Notes: generated by a model from the sequence alone, not told the origin. DNA of 62,893 nt from Cuspidothrix issatschenkoi CHARLIE-1 (GCF_002934005.1 NZ_PGEM01000053.1:1-62893); one strand, 5' to 3'. Positions 26,284 to 35,830 are shown, counted from the first letter of the stretch. Made by a program: numbers and translations.

Positions 26284-26499
26284 ATGGCTCTTAAAAAAGG
26301 AAATATGGTGCGGGCAGTGCGCGAAAAGTTGGAGAATAGTGTAGAAGCTAAAGCTAGTGATTCCCGTTTTCCTGCTTATTTATTTGATAGTAGGGGAGAA
26401 GTTGTAGATATTAAGGGTGACTATGCTTTAGTGAAATTTGGCAAAGTACCTACACCTAATATTTGGTTAAAGCTGGAACAGTTGGAAGAGTTTGTTTAA
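26284..26499 (+). CDS. ndhO: NDH-1 subunit O
   Basis: A 71-aa protein matching NdhO, a peripheral subunit specific to the photosynthetic (oxygenic) NDH-1 complex on the thylakoid membrane, which functions in cyclic electron flow and respiration. The diagnostic sequence [20 protein letters not shown] then [20 protein letters not shown] and [14 protein letters not shown] is complete. A ribosome-binding AGAGGA precedes the ATG. A palindrome at 26536-26560 lies 37 bases past the stop. Confidence 0.95.
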   Translation: MALKKGNMVRAVREKLENSVEAKASDSRFPAYLFDSRGEVVDIKGDYALVKFGKVPTPNIWLKLEQLEEFV

Positions 26500-26535
26500 T
26501 TTATAGTTGTGTTTTAGCATAAAACTAAGCAACAT

Positions 26536-26560
26536 GGTGGGTTGCATGAACTAACCCACC
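26536..26560. terminator. possible terminator / palindrome after ndhO
   Basis: GGTGGGTT (26536-26543) and AACCCACC (26553-26560) form an 8-bp stem. The following CTATTATG is only weakly T-rich, so it may be a dispersed palindrome that also acts in termination. Confidence 0.45.
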
Positions 26561-26652
26561 CTATTATGATTGAATTGTAATCATCAACAGAACTTAGGCA
26601 ATGGAGATTTTATAAGGATGTTGATTGATGACTGATGCCTCCTGCTATAAGT

Positions 26653-27927
26653 TTAATTACGATCTTTTTCTAATTGTTCAATTACTCTTTGAAAATACCA
26701 ATCATCGGACATTCCTGGATAATCATATTCCTGTTGTTGAATTAAACGCTGTGCTATTTCCCAATGTCCACCAACTAAACGTAGAAGTCGCTGACGTAAA
26801 ACTTGGGATTTTTGATCTTTAATTTCTGGATTTGATGTTTGAATTTTTTGTAAATTGCTCACCACTTGGTAATAGTTTTCCCAATCTTCTTGTTCACAAT
26901 AAATACTAGCTGCTTTTTGATAATCAACGACAGCATTTTCCATTTCTTCTAACAATGTGTAGGTAATAGCACGATGATAGTAAGCTGGAGGATAATCGGG
27001 ATTAATTTGTAGTGCTTGACTATAATCTTGAATTGCCTGAAGATAATTAGCCATTTCTCGGTAAATATTACCTCTGGCAACATAAACTAAAGGATCTCGT
27101 GGTTGCATTTTTAATGCTTGGTTAATATCAGCTAATGCTCCTTGATGATCACCAATTTGGGAACGGGCTTTACCACGATTACGATAAACTATGGCATCAA
27201 TAAAATTGAGTTGTAATGCTTGATTAAAGTCAGCTATAGCTTCTCGATAATTACCCATTTTACATTGTACTACTCCACGACAACAGTAAGCTTGAGCATC
27301 ATGGGGATCAGCTTTTAACACCCAATCTAAATCAGCCATTGCTTCCTTTGTTTTTCCATGTTCTGCTTTAGCTAATAATTGCTGGAAATATTGATTAGTA
27401 GAGATAATAGATACAGGTGCAGGATTTGTTTGTGGTGGTAGAGGTTTTTCTGGGGGTTGTAATTGTTTAATTTTTTCTAAACAACTTTGACATTTTTCTT
27501 TATTTTTTTGATCTAAATATAGTTGGGCGGCTTTTTTAAAACTAGCGATCGCCTGCTGAATATGCCCCTGTTTGCGTTCTACTATTCCCCGCAAATCATA
27601 AGCTGCAGCATCATCAGAATTAATTCTAATTGCTTGATCTACATCCTCTAAAGCACCAGGCAAATTTTTTAATGCTAACCTAGCTAAAGCCCGACAATAA
27701 AAAGCCTCACTAATAGATTCATCCAGTTTAATTGCTGCCGTATAATCATAAACAGCTTGCAAAACTGCCCCAGAATCATAATATGCCAAACCTCGTTGAA
27801 TATATGCCTTAGTCAACCCAGGATTTTCTTGAATAGCCTCAGTAAAATTGGCGATCGCCCCTGCATAGTCTTGTTGTTGGGCTTTTGCTAATCCCTGGTT
27901 GTAAAATTCGTGATTCATAATTGGCAA
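26653..27927 (-). CDS. tetratricopeptide repeat protein
   Basis: A 424-aa cytosolic TPR protein, start at MPIMNHEFYNQG or MNHEFYNQG. At least nine TPR units with the W/L-G-Y-A-F-A-P pattern are visible, for example AQQQDYAGAIANFTEAIQEN at the N-terminus and ANYLQAIQDYSQALQINPDY at about 290. They are split by a linker rich in Pro and Gln (about 157-175). The C-terminal 60 residues (GGHWEIAQRLIQQQEYDYPG then DDWYFQRVIEQLEKDRN) are not TPR and may form a distinct helical tail. It is a scaffold-type protein with unknown partner. Confidence 0.88.
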   Translation of the reverse strand: MPIMNHEFYNQGLAKAQQQDYAGAIANFTEAIQENPGLTKAYIQRGLAYYDSGAVLQAVYDYTAAIKLDESISEAFYCRALARLALKNLPGALEDVDQAIRINSDDAAAYDLRGIVERKQGHIQQAIASFKKAAQLYLDQKNKEKCQSCLEKIKQLQPPEKPLPPQTNPAPVSIISTNQYFQQLLAKAEHGKTKEAMADLDWVLKADPHDAQAYCCRGVVQCKMGNYREAIADFNQALQLNFIDAIVYRNRGKARSQIGDHQGALADINQALKMQPRDPLVYVARGNIYREMANYLQAIQDYSQALQINPDYPPAYYHRAITYTLLEEMENAVVDYQKAASIYCEQEDWENYYQVVSNLQKIQTSNPEIKDQKSQVLRQRLLRLVGGHWEIAQRLIQQQEYDYPGMSDDWYFQRVIEQLEKDRN

Positions 27928-28147
27928 AAATCAATTACTCATTATCTTCAGTATATAGCAATTATACAAAATCCCCCCATTCTTGAAGAAATCGGGGATC
28001 TAAATCTTGATGTTAAAGTTAAGGTAAAGATTGAGGATACAGAATACAGGAGTCAGAATGAAAATTTCCGATTCATTGTTGAATTGATAATTGATGAAAA
28101 AATTTGTCTATAGACGATTCCTGTTACAAACAAATATTCTTACTTCT

Positions 28148-28175
28148 GGAGGGGCGAACCGCCGTTCGCCCCTCC
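28148..28175. repeat. palindrome GGAGGGGCGAAC
   Basis: Perfect 12-bp arms (28148-28159 and 28164-28175) surround CGCC. It is a compact GC-rich hairpin between the TPR gene and the dioxygenase gene. It may serve as a bidirectional structural repeat. No T-tract follows. Confidence 0.7.
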
Positions 28176-28193
28176 TGATTCCTGAATTCTTAC

Positions 28194-28862
28194 TTAATCA
28201 GTAATTAAACTTGGAGAAGTAATCACAAAAACATCTCTAGTTCCCACGCCGGGATTTTCTGGTTTAATGGGAGTAGTAAAATGGAAAAATTCATGGTCAT
28301 TCACCAAAATTATTTCTCCAGGTTTCAAGACTTTATTAAAAACTGGCTTTTCTTTTTTAGCAGTGTATAAATGGGTTTCTCCACCTTGAATATTATCCCT
28401 CCCAGCAGCAAAAATACCAATAAAATCCGTACCATCTTGGTGAATACCTTCAGGTGCAGGATTACCTAAATTATTAGTTGAACAGGTAGTTCTAATTTGA
28501 TGCACACCAATTTCTGCTTCTGGATGTAATTTGCAAGAATCATAAAAAGCCAAAATCAAATTTTTGAAAATTTCCAGTTCTATAAGTGCATCATCTAATT
28601 CCGCAAATTCGCGTTTTACATCTCCTAACAAGGGATTATATTTCTCGCTTTGGAATAGATATCCATGGGGGAGTTTAACTAACTTATCTCCCGTAACTAT
28701 AAACCGGGATAATCTGCGGAAGCGATATTTACCCTTAATATCAGGATCAATTGGTAAATCTGCAAAAAATGGCTGAAAACCTGCGGTATTAATCGAGTTA
28801 ACTTTTCTGAGAGTAAACAGAAAAGCATATTCTAAGTCCGTAGCAGATGAGATTTGTTGCAT
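28194..28862 (-). CDS. 2OG-Fe(II) dioxygenase, amino-acid hydroxylase type
   Basis: A 222-aa member of the 2OG-Fe dioxygenase family (Pfam PF10014), related to bacterial free L-amino-acid hydroxylases such as isoleucine dioxygenase. The iron ligands are H and D in EGIHQDGTDF (about 138-147) and the distal H in NDHEFFHFTTP (about 188-198). The 2-oxoglutarate arginine is probably in VGTRDVFVI. The substrate cannot be deduced. It is not adjacent to a peptide-synthesis cluster here. It is cytosolic and monocistronic. Confidence 0.85.
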   Translation of the reverse strand: MQQISSATDLEYAFLFTLRKVNSINTAGFQPFFADLPIDPDIKGKYRFRRLSRFIVTGDKLVKLPHGYLFQSEKYNPLLGDVKREFAELDDALIELEIFKNLILAFYDSCKLHPEAEIGVHQIRTTCSTNNLGNPAPEGIHQDGTDFIGIFAAGRDNIQGGETHLYTAKKEKPVFNKVLKPGEIILVNDHEFFHFTTPIKPENPGVGTRDVFVITSPSLITD

Positions 28863-29008
28863 AGGATGTTTCTCCTTGCATTGGTAAATCCTCCCGCGCT
28901 AGTCTACATGGTAGGATTAATAAGATCAATTATATTCAACCTCCAGAAAAATACCCTCAATTTGAGTACAAAAATTATCCTTTTATGATATAAATCAAAC
29001 TTAGCAGC

Positions 29009-30148
29009 TTAACTGCCTGTCCCTGATTTATACATATTAATTTGCGCCAGGGTAATTAAATCATCTAGGGGAAGATGGGGTTTAGATTCATAATCTTGAA
29101 CACCGATATTGAGAATTACAGGAAATGGAAATTCTTTGCTGGCATTTAATTCATCAACAGATTCTCGTAAGCGCTGTTTTATGATTAAACAACCTGGATC
29201 ACAACCTTGGGCAAGTACCACAAATTCTCCCTCTTCTATCCGCCCTATGGTATCAGAATTTCGGCAGATGCGTTTGAGTAATCTAGCTATAGCTAGGATT
29301 GTATCATCTCCAATATCCTTCCCCCACTGCTTGTAAATATTTTTGAATCCCTCTATTTCTACAAATAAAATACTCAGATTTGTCCCAGAACGTTGGGCTA
29401 AACGGATTTGCTGTTCAGCTAAGAGGAAAAAACCATGACGGTTGTGCATTCCTGTTAATTCATCAGTCAGGGAAAGAATACGAATTTTTGATTCTAAAAG
29501 CTTGCGAGTTTGCATTTCTTTTTGTAAGCAAAAATTAGCCTCTTCTAAGGCTGTGGTGCGATCTTGTAATTGTCGCTCTAGTTGTGAATATCGCAAACAA
29601 TTATCCATATTTGCCATGACAATATCAGCAATAACTTGTAGCAATTTAACTGTTTCCAGACTGGATTGATACTGATTTTGCCAATAAATACCAATTGCTC
29701 CCGTAGGTTTTTGATAGGACAGAGAAACCATGGCCATACTTTTAATAAAAGTATGTTTGTAAAAATTAGAATTTATTCTTTTATCACTATATATATCACT
29801 AATGATCACAGGCTGATTATTCACCATTACCCAGCCAGAAATACAAAGATTGAGGGGAACTCGCTGACCTTTCCACAGCGGAGCAATAGAATTTTCATCA
29901 ACATAGTAGCATAAGCCATGATCCAGAAGGACAAAAGTTGCTCCATCGCAGTTGGTAATTTTTCGGGCTGCATTTAAGGCTATTTGTATAATCTCTTCTA
30001 GGGAACGAGTTTGAGAGATATCTTGAGATACTATTAACAAATGCTCTAAGGATTGGTAATAGTGGTTTGTAACATTATTATTCGATATATTGCAGTACAG
30101 TGGAGAATCGTATTTTTCATTCATAAGTATTCTGAGGAATTTTAACAA
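29009..30148 (-). CDS. GAF-GGDEF protein with degenerate GGDEF motif
   Basis: A 379-aa signalling protein with a GAF-like sensor domain (about 35-180, LEEIIQIALNAARKITNCDG) and a coiled linker (about 180-215). A diguanylate-cyclase-like domain follows, beginning LSLTDELTGMHNRHGFFLLA. The signature loop reads RIEEGEFVVL instead of R-x-GGDEF-x-x-L, so both glycines and the Asp are changed. The domain is therefore probably catalytically inactive and may bind a nucleotide or a partner instead. It stands alone, divergent from sfsA. Confidence 0.88.
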   Translation of the reverse strand: MLKFLRILMNEKYDSPLYCNISNNNVTNHYYQSLEHLLIVSQDISQTRSLEEIIQIALNAARKITNCDGATFVLLDHGLCYYVDENSIAPLWKGQRVPLNLCISGWVMVNNQPVIISDIYSDKRINSNFYKHTFIKSMAMVSLSYQKPTGAIGIYWQNQYQSSLETVKLLQVIADIVMANMDNCLRYSQLERQLQDRTTALEEANFCLQKEMQTRKLLESKIRILSLTDELTGMHNRHGFFLLAEQQIRLAQRSGTNLSILFVEIEGFKNIYKQWGKDIGDDTILAIARLLKRICRNSDTIGRIEEGEFVVLAQGCDPGCLIIKQRLRESVDELNASKEFPFPVILNIGVQDYESKPHLPLDDLITLAQINMYKSGTGS

Positions 30149-30279
30149 GTAATTGTTTTTTAGTTATTACTGGTATCTTATAACTACATGACCCAAATTT
30201 TTATTAAAAAAGTTACTTTCTGAGGTACATAATATATATTACTAAAAAACTCATGACTCAGATAGCTGTGAAATAATTT

Positions 30280-31011
30280 ATGGACATGATTGATTATCTG
30301 TATGATTACCCAAAATTATATCCTGGAATTTTACTCAAACGCTACAAGCGGTTTTTTGTGGATGTGCAACTGGAATCTGGGGAAATAGTAACAGCACATT
30401 GTCCCAATACGGGGCCAATGACGGGAGTTTGTACTGTTGGTAGTCCTGTGCAAATTTCTAAAAGTAATAATCCGCAACGCAAATTAGCTTATACCCTAGA
30501 ATTAATACAGGTCAATAATCCCACACCCATTTGGGTTGGTGTCAATACCGCTTTACCTAATCGGGTCATTAAATTAGCCTTAGAGAAGTATTTATTCCCA
30601 GAATTGGGTGAATATGAACAGGTGAAAGGTGAAGTTGTCTATGGCAAAGATCGCAAAAGTCGAGTAGATTTTTATCTCACAGGTAGTAGTGAACAACGAC
30701 CTATTTTTTTAGAAGTTAAAAATACAACTTGGACACAAGGCAATTTAGCAGTATTTCCTGATACAGAAACCACCAGAGGACAAAAACATTTACAGGAATT
30801 AATGGACGTTTTACCCCAAAGTCGGGCGGTAATGTTGTATTTTATTAATCGCGGGGATTGTCCAAAATTTGCTCCCGGTGATACTACCGATCCTATTTAT
30901 GGTAAGTTGTTGCGAGAAGCTATTAAACTCGGTCTAGAAGTCTTACCTTGTCGGTTTGATATTTCTCCCCAAGGTATCCGTTATTTGGGTTTAGCACAGT
31001 TAAAAATTTAA
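30280..31011 (+). CDS. sfsA: SfsA family DNA/RNA nuclease
   Basis: A 243-aa SfsA protein. The N-terminal OB-like segment is LLKRYKRFFVDVQLESGEIV, followed by AHCPNTGPMTGVCTVG. The nuclease-like core holds SRVDFYLTG, FLEVKNTTW (E-x-K) and FPDTETTRGQKHLQELMDV. First described as a sugar-fermentation stimulation protein in E. coli, the family has a PD-(D/E)XK-like fold. It is of normal length. A DUF29 gene follows about 100 bases downstream on the same strand. Confidence 0.95.
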   Translation: MDMIDYLYDYPKLYPGILLKRYKRFFVDVQLESGEIVTAHCPNTGPMTGVCTVGSPVQISKSNNPQRKLAYTLELIQVNNPTPIWVGVNTALPNRVIKLALEKYLFPELGEYEQVKGEVVYGKDRKSRVDFYLTGSSEQRPIFLEVKNTTWTQGNLAVFPDTETTRGQKHLQELMDVLPQSRAVMLYFINRGDCPKFAPGDTTDPIYGKLLREAIKLGLEVLPCRFDISPQGIRYLGLAQLKI

Positions 31012-31108
31012 CCTCAGTAAGTAAACCAGCATAAATCAAAGTAGATTAAGTAATACAATCTGAACTCCTGAACTCTTTACCCTTTGTAGTCAAACTGGAG
31101 AATCCTAA

Positions 31109-31564
31109 ATGATATCTAAATTATTGAGTAAAACTCTTTATGAACAAGATTATCCCCAGTGGTTAGAAATAACATTGCAACAATTACAGGAAAAGAATTT
31201 AGAAAATCTTGATTGGGAAAATTTAATTGAGGAGATTTCGTCATTGGGGAATGAACAAAAACACAAATTGGAAAGCCATCTACTGCAACTTCTTAAACAT
31301 CTGCTATTGTATCAACATTGGAGTATTCCTGACTGTAAAAATCATTGGGAAGTAGAAATTGATAATTTTCGCGTAGAAATCAGGAAATTAACCAAATCAA
31401 AAAATCTCTACAATTATTTGTTAACAGTGCTGGATGAAGTTTATACTGATGCAGTACGACAAGCAAAGAAAAAAAGCGGTTTAAATTGTTTTCCTCCAAC
31501 TTGTCCTTACACCATTGATCAAATTTTAGATGTCGAATATCTACCACCAGTCACATATTTATGA
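31109..31564 (+). CDS. DUF29 family protein
   Basis: A 151-aa DUF29 protein, paralogous to that at 19564. Shared landmarks are LYEQDYPQWLEITLQQLQEK (about 11-30), LDWENLIEEISSLGNEQKHK and LLQLLKHLLLYQHW. It overlaps the ATG of the following sugar-kinase-like gene by four bases (ATGA), so the two are translationally coupled. That link is unusual for DUF29 and may be only positional. Function unknown. Confidence 0.85.
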   Translation: MISKLLSKTLYEQDYPQWLEITLQQLQEKNLENLDWENLIEEISSLGNEQKHKLESHLLQLLKHLLLYQHWSIPDCKNHWEVEIDNFRVEIRKLTKSKNLYNYLLTVLDEVYTDAVRQAKKKSGLNCFPPTCPYTIDQILDVEYLPPVTYL

Positions 31565-32883
31565 ATAACCAACCTAAAATAATTGTATTAGATGATGATC
31601 CGACCGGTTCACAAACCGTCCACAGTTGTTTATTATTAATGCGCTGGGATGTGGAAACTTTACGGTTAGGACTAAAAGATGATGCTCCCATTTTCTTTAT
31701 TTTAACTAATACTCGTTCCCTCACTCCAGAAGCAGCAGCATCGGTAACTAGAGAAGTTTGTCATAACCTGAAAATTGCCTTAGCAGCAGAACAAATAACC
31801 GATTTTCTCGTAGTTAGTCGTTCTGACTCCACCTTACGTGGACATTATCCCATAGAAACTGATGTTATTGCTGAAGAACTCGGACCATTTGATGCTCATT
31901 TTCTTGTCCCCGCATTTTTTGAAGGGGGAAGAATTACCCGTGATAGCATTCATTATCTAATTATTGATGGTGTTCCTACACCCGTGCATGAAACAGAATT
32001 TGCTCGTGATTCCGTCTTTAGTTACAATTATAGCTATCTACCTAAGTATGTAGAAGAAAAAACCAAAGGACGAATTAAAGAAGATACTGTCAGTAGATTC
32101 TTACTTGACGATATCCGTCAAGGTAGTTTAAAACAGTTACTGGAACTTCAAGATAATCAGTGTGGTGTGGTAGATGGAGAACATCAAGATGATCTTAATA
32201 CCTTTGCTGTAGATGTATTAACAGCCGCCAATCAGGGAAAACGATTTTTATTCCGTTCTGCTGCTAGTATTTTAACAGCTTTGGCCGCCTTACCAGCCCA
32301 ACCCATCGCTGCTGAAAATATGGCAGCATACGTCCGTGATGGTAAACCAGGGGCAGTCATTGTTGGTTCTCATGTCAAAAAGACAACTCAACAGTTAGAA
32401 TCACTATTACAAGTTGCCGGAACAGTCGGTATAGAAGTAAATGTGGGGAGATTGCTTGATGATGGAGTCCATGAATCTGTTACACTGCTAACCGAGATTC
32501 TGGAAAAAGTTCAGGAAGTACACAATGCTGGTAAAACACCAGTAGTATACACTAGCCGTCAGGAGTTGACTTTTCCGGATATCAAAACTAGATTAGATTT
32601 TGGCAATACGGTTTCTGGTTTACTCATGGATATTGTTCAAGGTTTGCCATCTGATATAGGATTCCTAATCAGTAAGGGAGGTATAACTTCTAATGATGTC
32701 TTGAGTACAGGACTGGCTTTAACTTCAGCCCGGTTACTTGGTCAAATTTTAGCAGGTTGTTCTATGGTAATTACACCATCCGATCATCCTTTATTTCCTG
32801 ATTTGCCTGTAGTATTGTTTCCTGGTAATGTCGGTAATGCTGATGCTTTGGCAACGGTTTACCAAAGATTGATAAACAGTTAA
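31561..32883 (+). CDS. four-carbon acid sugar kinase family protein (DUF1537)
   Basis: A 440-aa protein with both halves of the OtnK/DtnK four-carbon acid sugar kinase family. The N-terminal domain carries VLDDDPTGSQTVHS and SRSDSTLRGHYPIETD. The C-terminal nucleotide-binding domain carries FLISKGGITSNDVLSTGLAL and VLFPGNVGNADAL. Family members phosphorylate C4 acid sugars such as erythronate or threonate. The cyanobacterial substrate is unknown and no partner aldolase or isomerase gene is adjacent. It overlaps the upstream DUF29 gene by four bases. Confidence 0.88.
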   Translation: MNNQPKIIVLDDDPTGSQTVHSCLLLMRWDVETLRLGLKDDAPIFFILTNTRSLTPEAAASVTREVCHNLKIALAAEQITDFLVVSRSDSTLRGHYPIETDVIAEELGPFDAHFLVPAFFEGGRITRDSIHYLIIDGVPTPVHETEFARDSVFSYNYSYLPKYVEEKTKGRIKEDTVSRFLLDDIRQGSLKQLLELQDNQCGVVDGEHQDDLNTFAVDVLTAANQGKRFLFRSAASILTALAALPAQPIAAENMAAYVRDGKPGAVIVGSHVKKTTQQLESLLQVAGTVGIEVNVGRLLDDGVHESVTLLTEILEKVQEVHNAGKTPVVYTSRQELTFPDIKTRLDFGNTVSGLLMDIVQGLPSDIGFLISKGGITSNDVLSTGLALTSARLLGQILAGCSMVITPSDHPLFPDLPVVLFPGNVGNADALATVYQRLINS

Positions 32884-32960
32884 CAGTTACCAGTTAACAT
32901 TCAACAAATTCCAAACTTTTATTCAAATCTCAAATGTTGGCATATTTTGGCTAGTGTTAC

Positions 32961-34109
32961 ATGAATTCTGATGCTGCTAAATCTAATCCAATAAAATCTG
33001 ATTTTACTAAGTCAGAATCAGTTGGTGATCAGAGTAATCAACAAGTAAATAATTATGATGTTGAAAAAACTAATGTAGATACTAATAAATCTGATGCTAT
33101 AAAATCTGAATTACCTAAATCAGACCCAAGTTTGCACCAGGTTAATCCAGAGATCAATAATTCTAACTCTGGCGAGATAAATACAGATGCGACTAATAAT
33201 AAAATAGAAGCTAATGATATTATCCCTAATTCAGAGTTAAACTCTGTGATTACTAATTTAAAAAGTAATTCTACAACGGAAAATTCAACATCTCAAGTTT
33301 CTGAACTAGAGGAATCTAGTTCTATTATATCTGATCGATTAACGGCTGGTTTAGAATTACCTCAGCAGAAAGTAGATCATAATATTCAAGTTCAGTTAAA
33401 AACAGAAGGAGAACGACTGTTATTAATTTTGCCTACGGAGTCGCAAGTACCAGCATCAGAATTTAGTGCTTGGGAAATTTGGCAACAAATGAAACAGCGA
33501 CTCAATGCGGGCGATCGCCTACGGAAACCAAATACAGCCTTGCATTTGCTAGCCCAAGATCGGTTATTGGATAACAGACAACTGCAACAACTAGCAGAAA
33601 CATTAAATACATACCAAATACAACTAAAATCTGTAGCTACCAGTCGGAGACAAACAGCGATCGCCGCTTGCACTCTCGGTTATTCTGTAGAACAAATCCC
33701 ACTGCAAAACCCCCTTACCACTAACGTTCAATCTACCACCACCCCCCTAGCAGACGCACTCTATTTGCAAATGACAGTCCGATCCGGTGTGGAAATTCGT
33801 CATCCTGGGACAGTAATTGTTTTAGGAGATATTAATCCTAGTGGTATCGTCATTGCAGATGGAGATATTATCATCTGGGGAAGATTGCGAGGAGTAGCCC
33901 ATGCCGGTGCTAGTGGTAATCGGGAGTCTCTAATTATGGCCTTGCAAATGCAACCCACCCAATTACGAATTGCCGATGCTGTGGCCAGAGCGCCAGAAAA
34001 ATCACCAACTAACTTCTATCCTGAAGTTGCACATATTACCAGTGAAGGCATTCGCATTGCCAAAGCTGCTGATTTTTCCCGTAACCAATTGATTAAAATC
34101 AATCAATAG
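32961..34109 (+). CDS. minC: septum site-determining protein MinC
   Basis: MinC, 382 aa, is an inhibitor of FtsZ assembly acting with MinD. The first 120 residues are a low-complexity Asn/Ser/Lys/Asp-rich extension with recurring K-S-D/E units (AAKSNPIKSDFTKSES; NKSDAIKSELPKSDPS). The N-domain follows (about 140-230), then the beta-helical C-domain, recognised by VRSGVEIRHPGTVIVLGDIN, GADIIIWGRLRG-like DGDIIIWGRLRGVAHAGASG and LQMQPTQLRIA. It is first in the minCDE cluster. Long disordered N-termini occur in other cyanobacterial MinC proteins. Confidence 0.95.
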   Translation: MNSDAAKSNPIKSDFTKSESVGDQSNQQVNNYDVEKTNVDTNKSDAIKSELPKSDPSLHQVNPEINNSNSGEINTDATNNKIEANDIIPNSELNSVITNLKSNSTTENSTSQVSELEESSSIISDRLTAGLELPQQKVDHNIQVQLKTEGERLLLILPTESQVPASEFSAWEIWQQMKQRLNAGDRLRKPNTALHLLAQDRLLDNRQLQQLAETLNTYQIQLKSVATSRRQTAIAACTLGYSVEQIPLQNPLTTNVQSTTTPLADALYLQMTVRSGVEIRHPGTVIVLGDINPSGIVIADGDIIIWGRLRGVAHAGASGNRESLIMALQMQPTQLRIADAVARAPEKSPTNFYPEVAHITSEGIRIAKAADFSRNQLIKINQ

Positions 34110-34151
34110 TTATCGGCTTCCCCTCCTGTTTCATGCCTCCGGTTGGTGAGG

Positions 34152-34210
34152 GACTTGTACTGAGCTTGTAATGCCCTGAGCTAGTCGAAGGGTTGAAGTA
34201 AGCCGAACCA
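34152..34210. repeat. CCCTGAGCTAGTCGAAGGG repeat, copy 1
   Basis: Contains ACTTGTACTGAGCTTGTAAT then CCCTGAGCTAGTCGAAGGG, an imperfect palindrome, between minC and minD. A second copy is at 35758-35811, and a short relative is nested in the repeat at 25486-25569. Confidence 0.7.
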
Positions 34211-34271
34211 CTGCCTCCTGCCCTCTGCCTCCTGCTATAGTTGTTTCCTGAAGTTTCATCAACCCATTATC

Positions 34272-35078
34272 ATGACTCGCATTATTGTCATTACCTCCGG
34301 TAAAGGAGGAGTCGGTAAAACCACAGTTTCCGCTAATTTGGGTATGGCCTTAGCCAAAATTGGTAAGCAAGTAGCCTTAATTGACGCAGATTTTGGTCTG
34401 AGAAATTTAGATTTACTACTAGGACTAGAAAATCGCATTGTTTATACTGCGGTGGAAGTCCTAGCTAGAGAATGTCGTTTAGAACAAGCCCTCGTTAAAG
34501 ACAAACGACAACCAAATTTGGTACTATTACCAGCTACCCAACATCGCAATAAGGAATCCGTCACACCGGATCAAATGAAACTATTAGTCAATGCCCTAGC
34601 CCAAAAGTATCAGTATGTGATGATTGACTGTCCGGCGGGAATTGAAATGGGATTTAAAAATGCCACCGCACCCGCTAAAGAAGCCCTCATTGTCACCACT
34701 CCCGAAATTTCCGCAGTCCGCGATGCTGACCGTGTAGTCGGATTGCTGGAAGCCCAAGGTGTAAAAAAGATTAACTTAATAGTTAACAGAATTAGACCAG
34801 CAATGGTACAGGCAAATGATATGATGTCTGTACATGATGTTCAGGAACTTCTCGCTATCCCCATCATAGGAGTAATCCCCGATGATGAGCGTGTGATTGT
34901 CTCTACAAACCGTGGCGAACCTTTAGTATTATCAGAAACTCCTTCTTTAGCTGCCATTGCTTTTGAGAACATTGCTCGGAGATTGGAAGGGGAAACTGTC
35001 GAGTTTCTTGACCTTGACTCATCTAACAACGGCATTTTCTCTCGCTTGAGAAAAATGTTGTGGTCGAAGATTGTTTAA
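34272..35078 (+). CDS. minD: septum site-determining protein MinD
   Basis: A 268-aa deviant-Walker P-loop ATPase, GKGGVGKTT at 10-18, of the ParA/MinD superfamily. It recruits MinC to the membrane and is displaced by MinE, positioning the Z-ring. The C-terminal amphipathic membrane-targeting helix is present ([15 protein letters not shown]). [20 protein letters not shown] is the switch I region. minE starts 38 bases downstream. Confidence 0.97.
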   Translation: MTRIIVITSGKGGVGKTTVSANLGMALAKIGKQVALIDADFGLRNLDLLLGLENRIVYTAVEVLARECRLEQALVKDKRQPNLVLLPATQHRNKESVTPDQMKLLVNALAQKYQYVMIDCPAGIEMGFKNATAPAKEALIVTTPEISAVRDADRVVGLLEAQGVKKINLIVNRIRPAMVQANDMMSVHDVQELLAIPIIGVIPDDERVIVSTNRGEPLVLSETPSLAAIAFENIARRLEGETVEFLDLDSSNNGIFSRLRKMLWSKIV

Positions 35079-35116
35079 TTAGCCTCCCAGTTTCTTCTGC
35101 CTTACACATACCTGCA

Positions 35117-35422
35117 ATGATCCTTGAAATTTTAGAAAAACTATTTGTTCGTAGTCCCGATAACAGCCGCGATGATGTTAAACGTCGCTTGCAAGTGGTG
35201 ATATCCCATGACCGTGCCGACTTAGACCCCCAAACCTTGGAAAAAATCCGCCAGGAAATCCTAGAAATCGTTTGTCGCTATGTAGAAATAGAAACAGATG
35301 GTTTGGAGTTTTCCCTTGAAAGCAATCAACGGGCAACGGCCTTAATCGCTAATTTACCCATTCGCCGGGTTAAAGAAAGTCTAGACAAAACCGAGTTAGA
35401 AAGTAGTGATATATTACCGTAG
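35117..35422 (+). CDS. minE: cell division topological specificity factor MinE
   Basis: MinE, 101 aa, from the ATG at 35117. The reading frame extends to 35060 but would overlap minD and add unlikely residues. The MinD-contacting N-terminal region [20 protein letters not shown] is followed by [20 protein letters not shown] and the C-terminal topological domain. It is last in the minCDE cluster, with order C-D-E as usual in cyanobacteria. Confidence 0.95.
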   Translation: MILEILEKLFVRSPDNSRDDVKRRLQVVISHDRADLDPQTLEKIRQEILEIVCRYVEIETDGLEFSLESNQRATALIANLPIRRVKESLDKTELESSDILP

Positions 35423-35449
35423 TTTATCATTAGTCAGTAAATCTGTTGT

Positions 35450-35510
35450 AGGGTGCGTCAGACTGCATAAATCCTGCCAATAAACAGATTGTTCATATCT
35501 GACGCACCCT
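35450..35510. repeat. GGGTGCGTCAGA repeat, copy C
   Basis: The most intact copy: AGGGTGCGTCAGAC at the left and GTCTGACGCACCCT-type right end (TCTGACGCACCCT), with a core of ATAAACAGATTGTT. It is located 28 bases after minE and could act as the 3' end of the min transcript. Confidence 0.8.
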
Positions 35511-35757
35511 ACCAATGTTCCAGTTGGGTAAGTCCTAATCATCACACTTATGAATTTATCCTAGGGGTTTAGCATTGCACTTTGCCATTTGTATTATTTT
35601 TGACATGAAACAGAATTAGATGCGGAAGTTTAGCGGCATTGTTAAAATAGTTAAGTAAGTACAGGCGAATAAATTAAAGCAGATTAGGTTTGGTAGTGAG
35701 GAATCTATTCCTCATTTTAGGACTGAAGTCCCCACTCTTGCCTCTGGTTACTGAGCG

Positions 35758-35811
35758 ACTTGTACTGATCTGGCGATGCCCTGAGCTAGTCGAAGGGTCG
35801 AAGTAAGTCGA
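35758..35811. repeat. CCCTGAGCTAGTCGAAGGG repeat, copy 2
   Basis: Same unit as 34152-34210: ACTTGTACTGATCTGGCGAT then GCCCTGAGCTAGTCGAAGGG. It lies between minE and the convergent NTRC gene. Confidence 0.7.
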
Positions 35812-35830
35812 AGTATTGCCTATTGCCTAT

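Noticed and set aside
26625-26822. 65-codon plus-strand frame at the 3' end of the TPR gene
   Set aside because: Antisense to the TPR coding sequence.
27910-28113. 67-codon plus-strand frame
   Set aside because: Starts in the TPR gene start region and runs through an ATCCCC-type palindrome. No family.
29109-29914. Plus-strand frames opposite the GGDEF protein
   Set aside because: Shadows of the minus-strand coding sequence.
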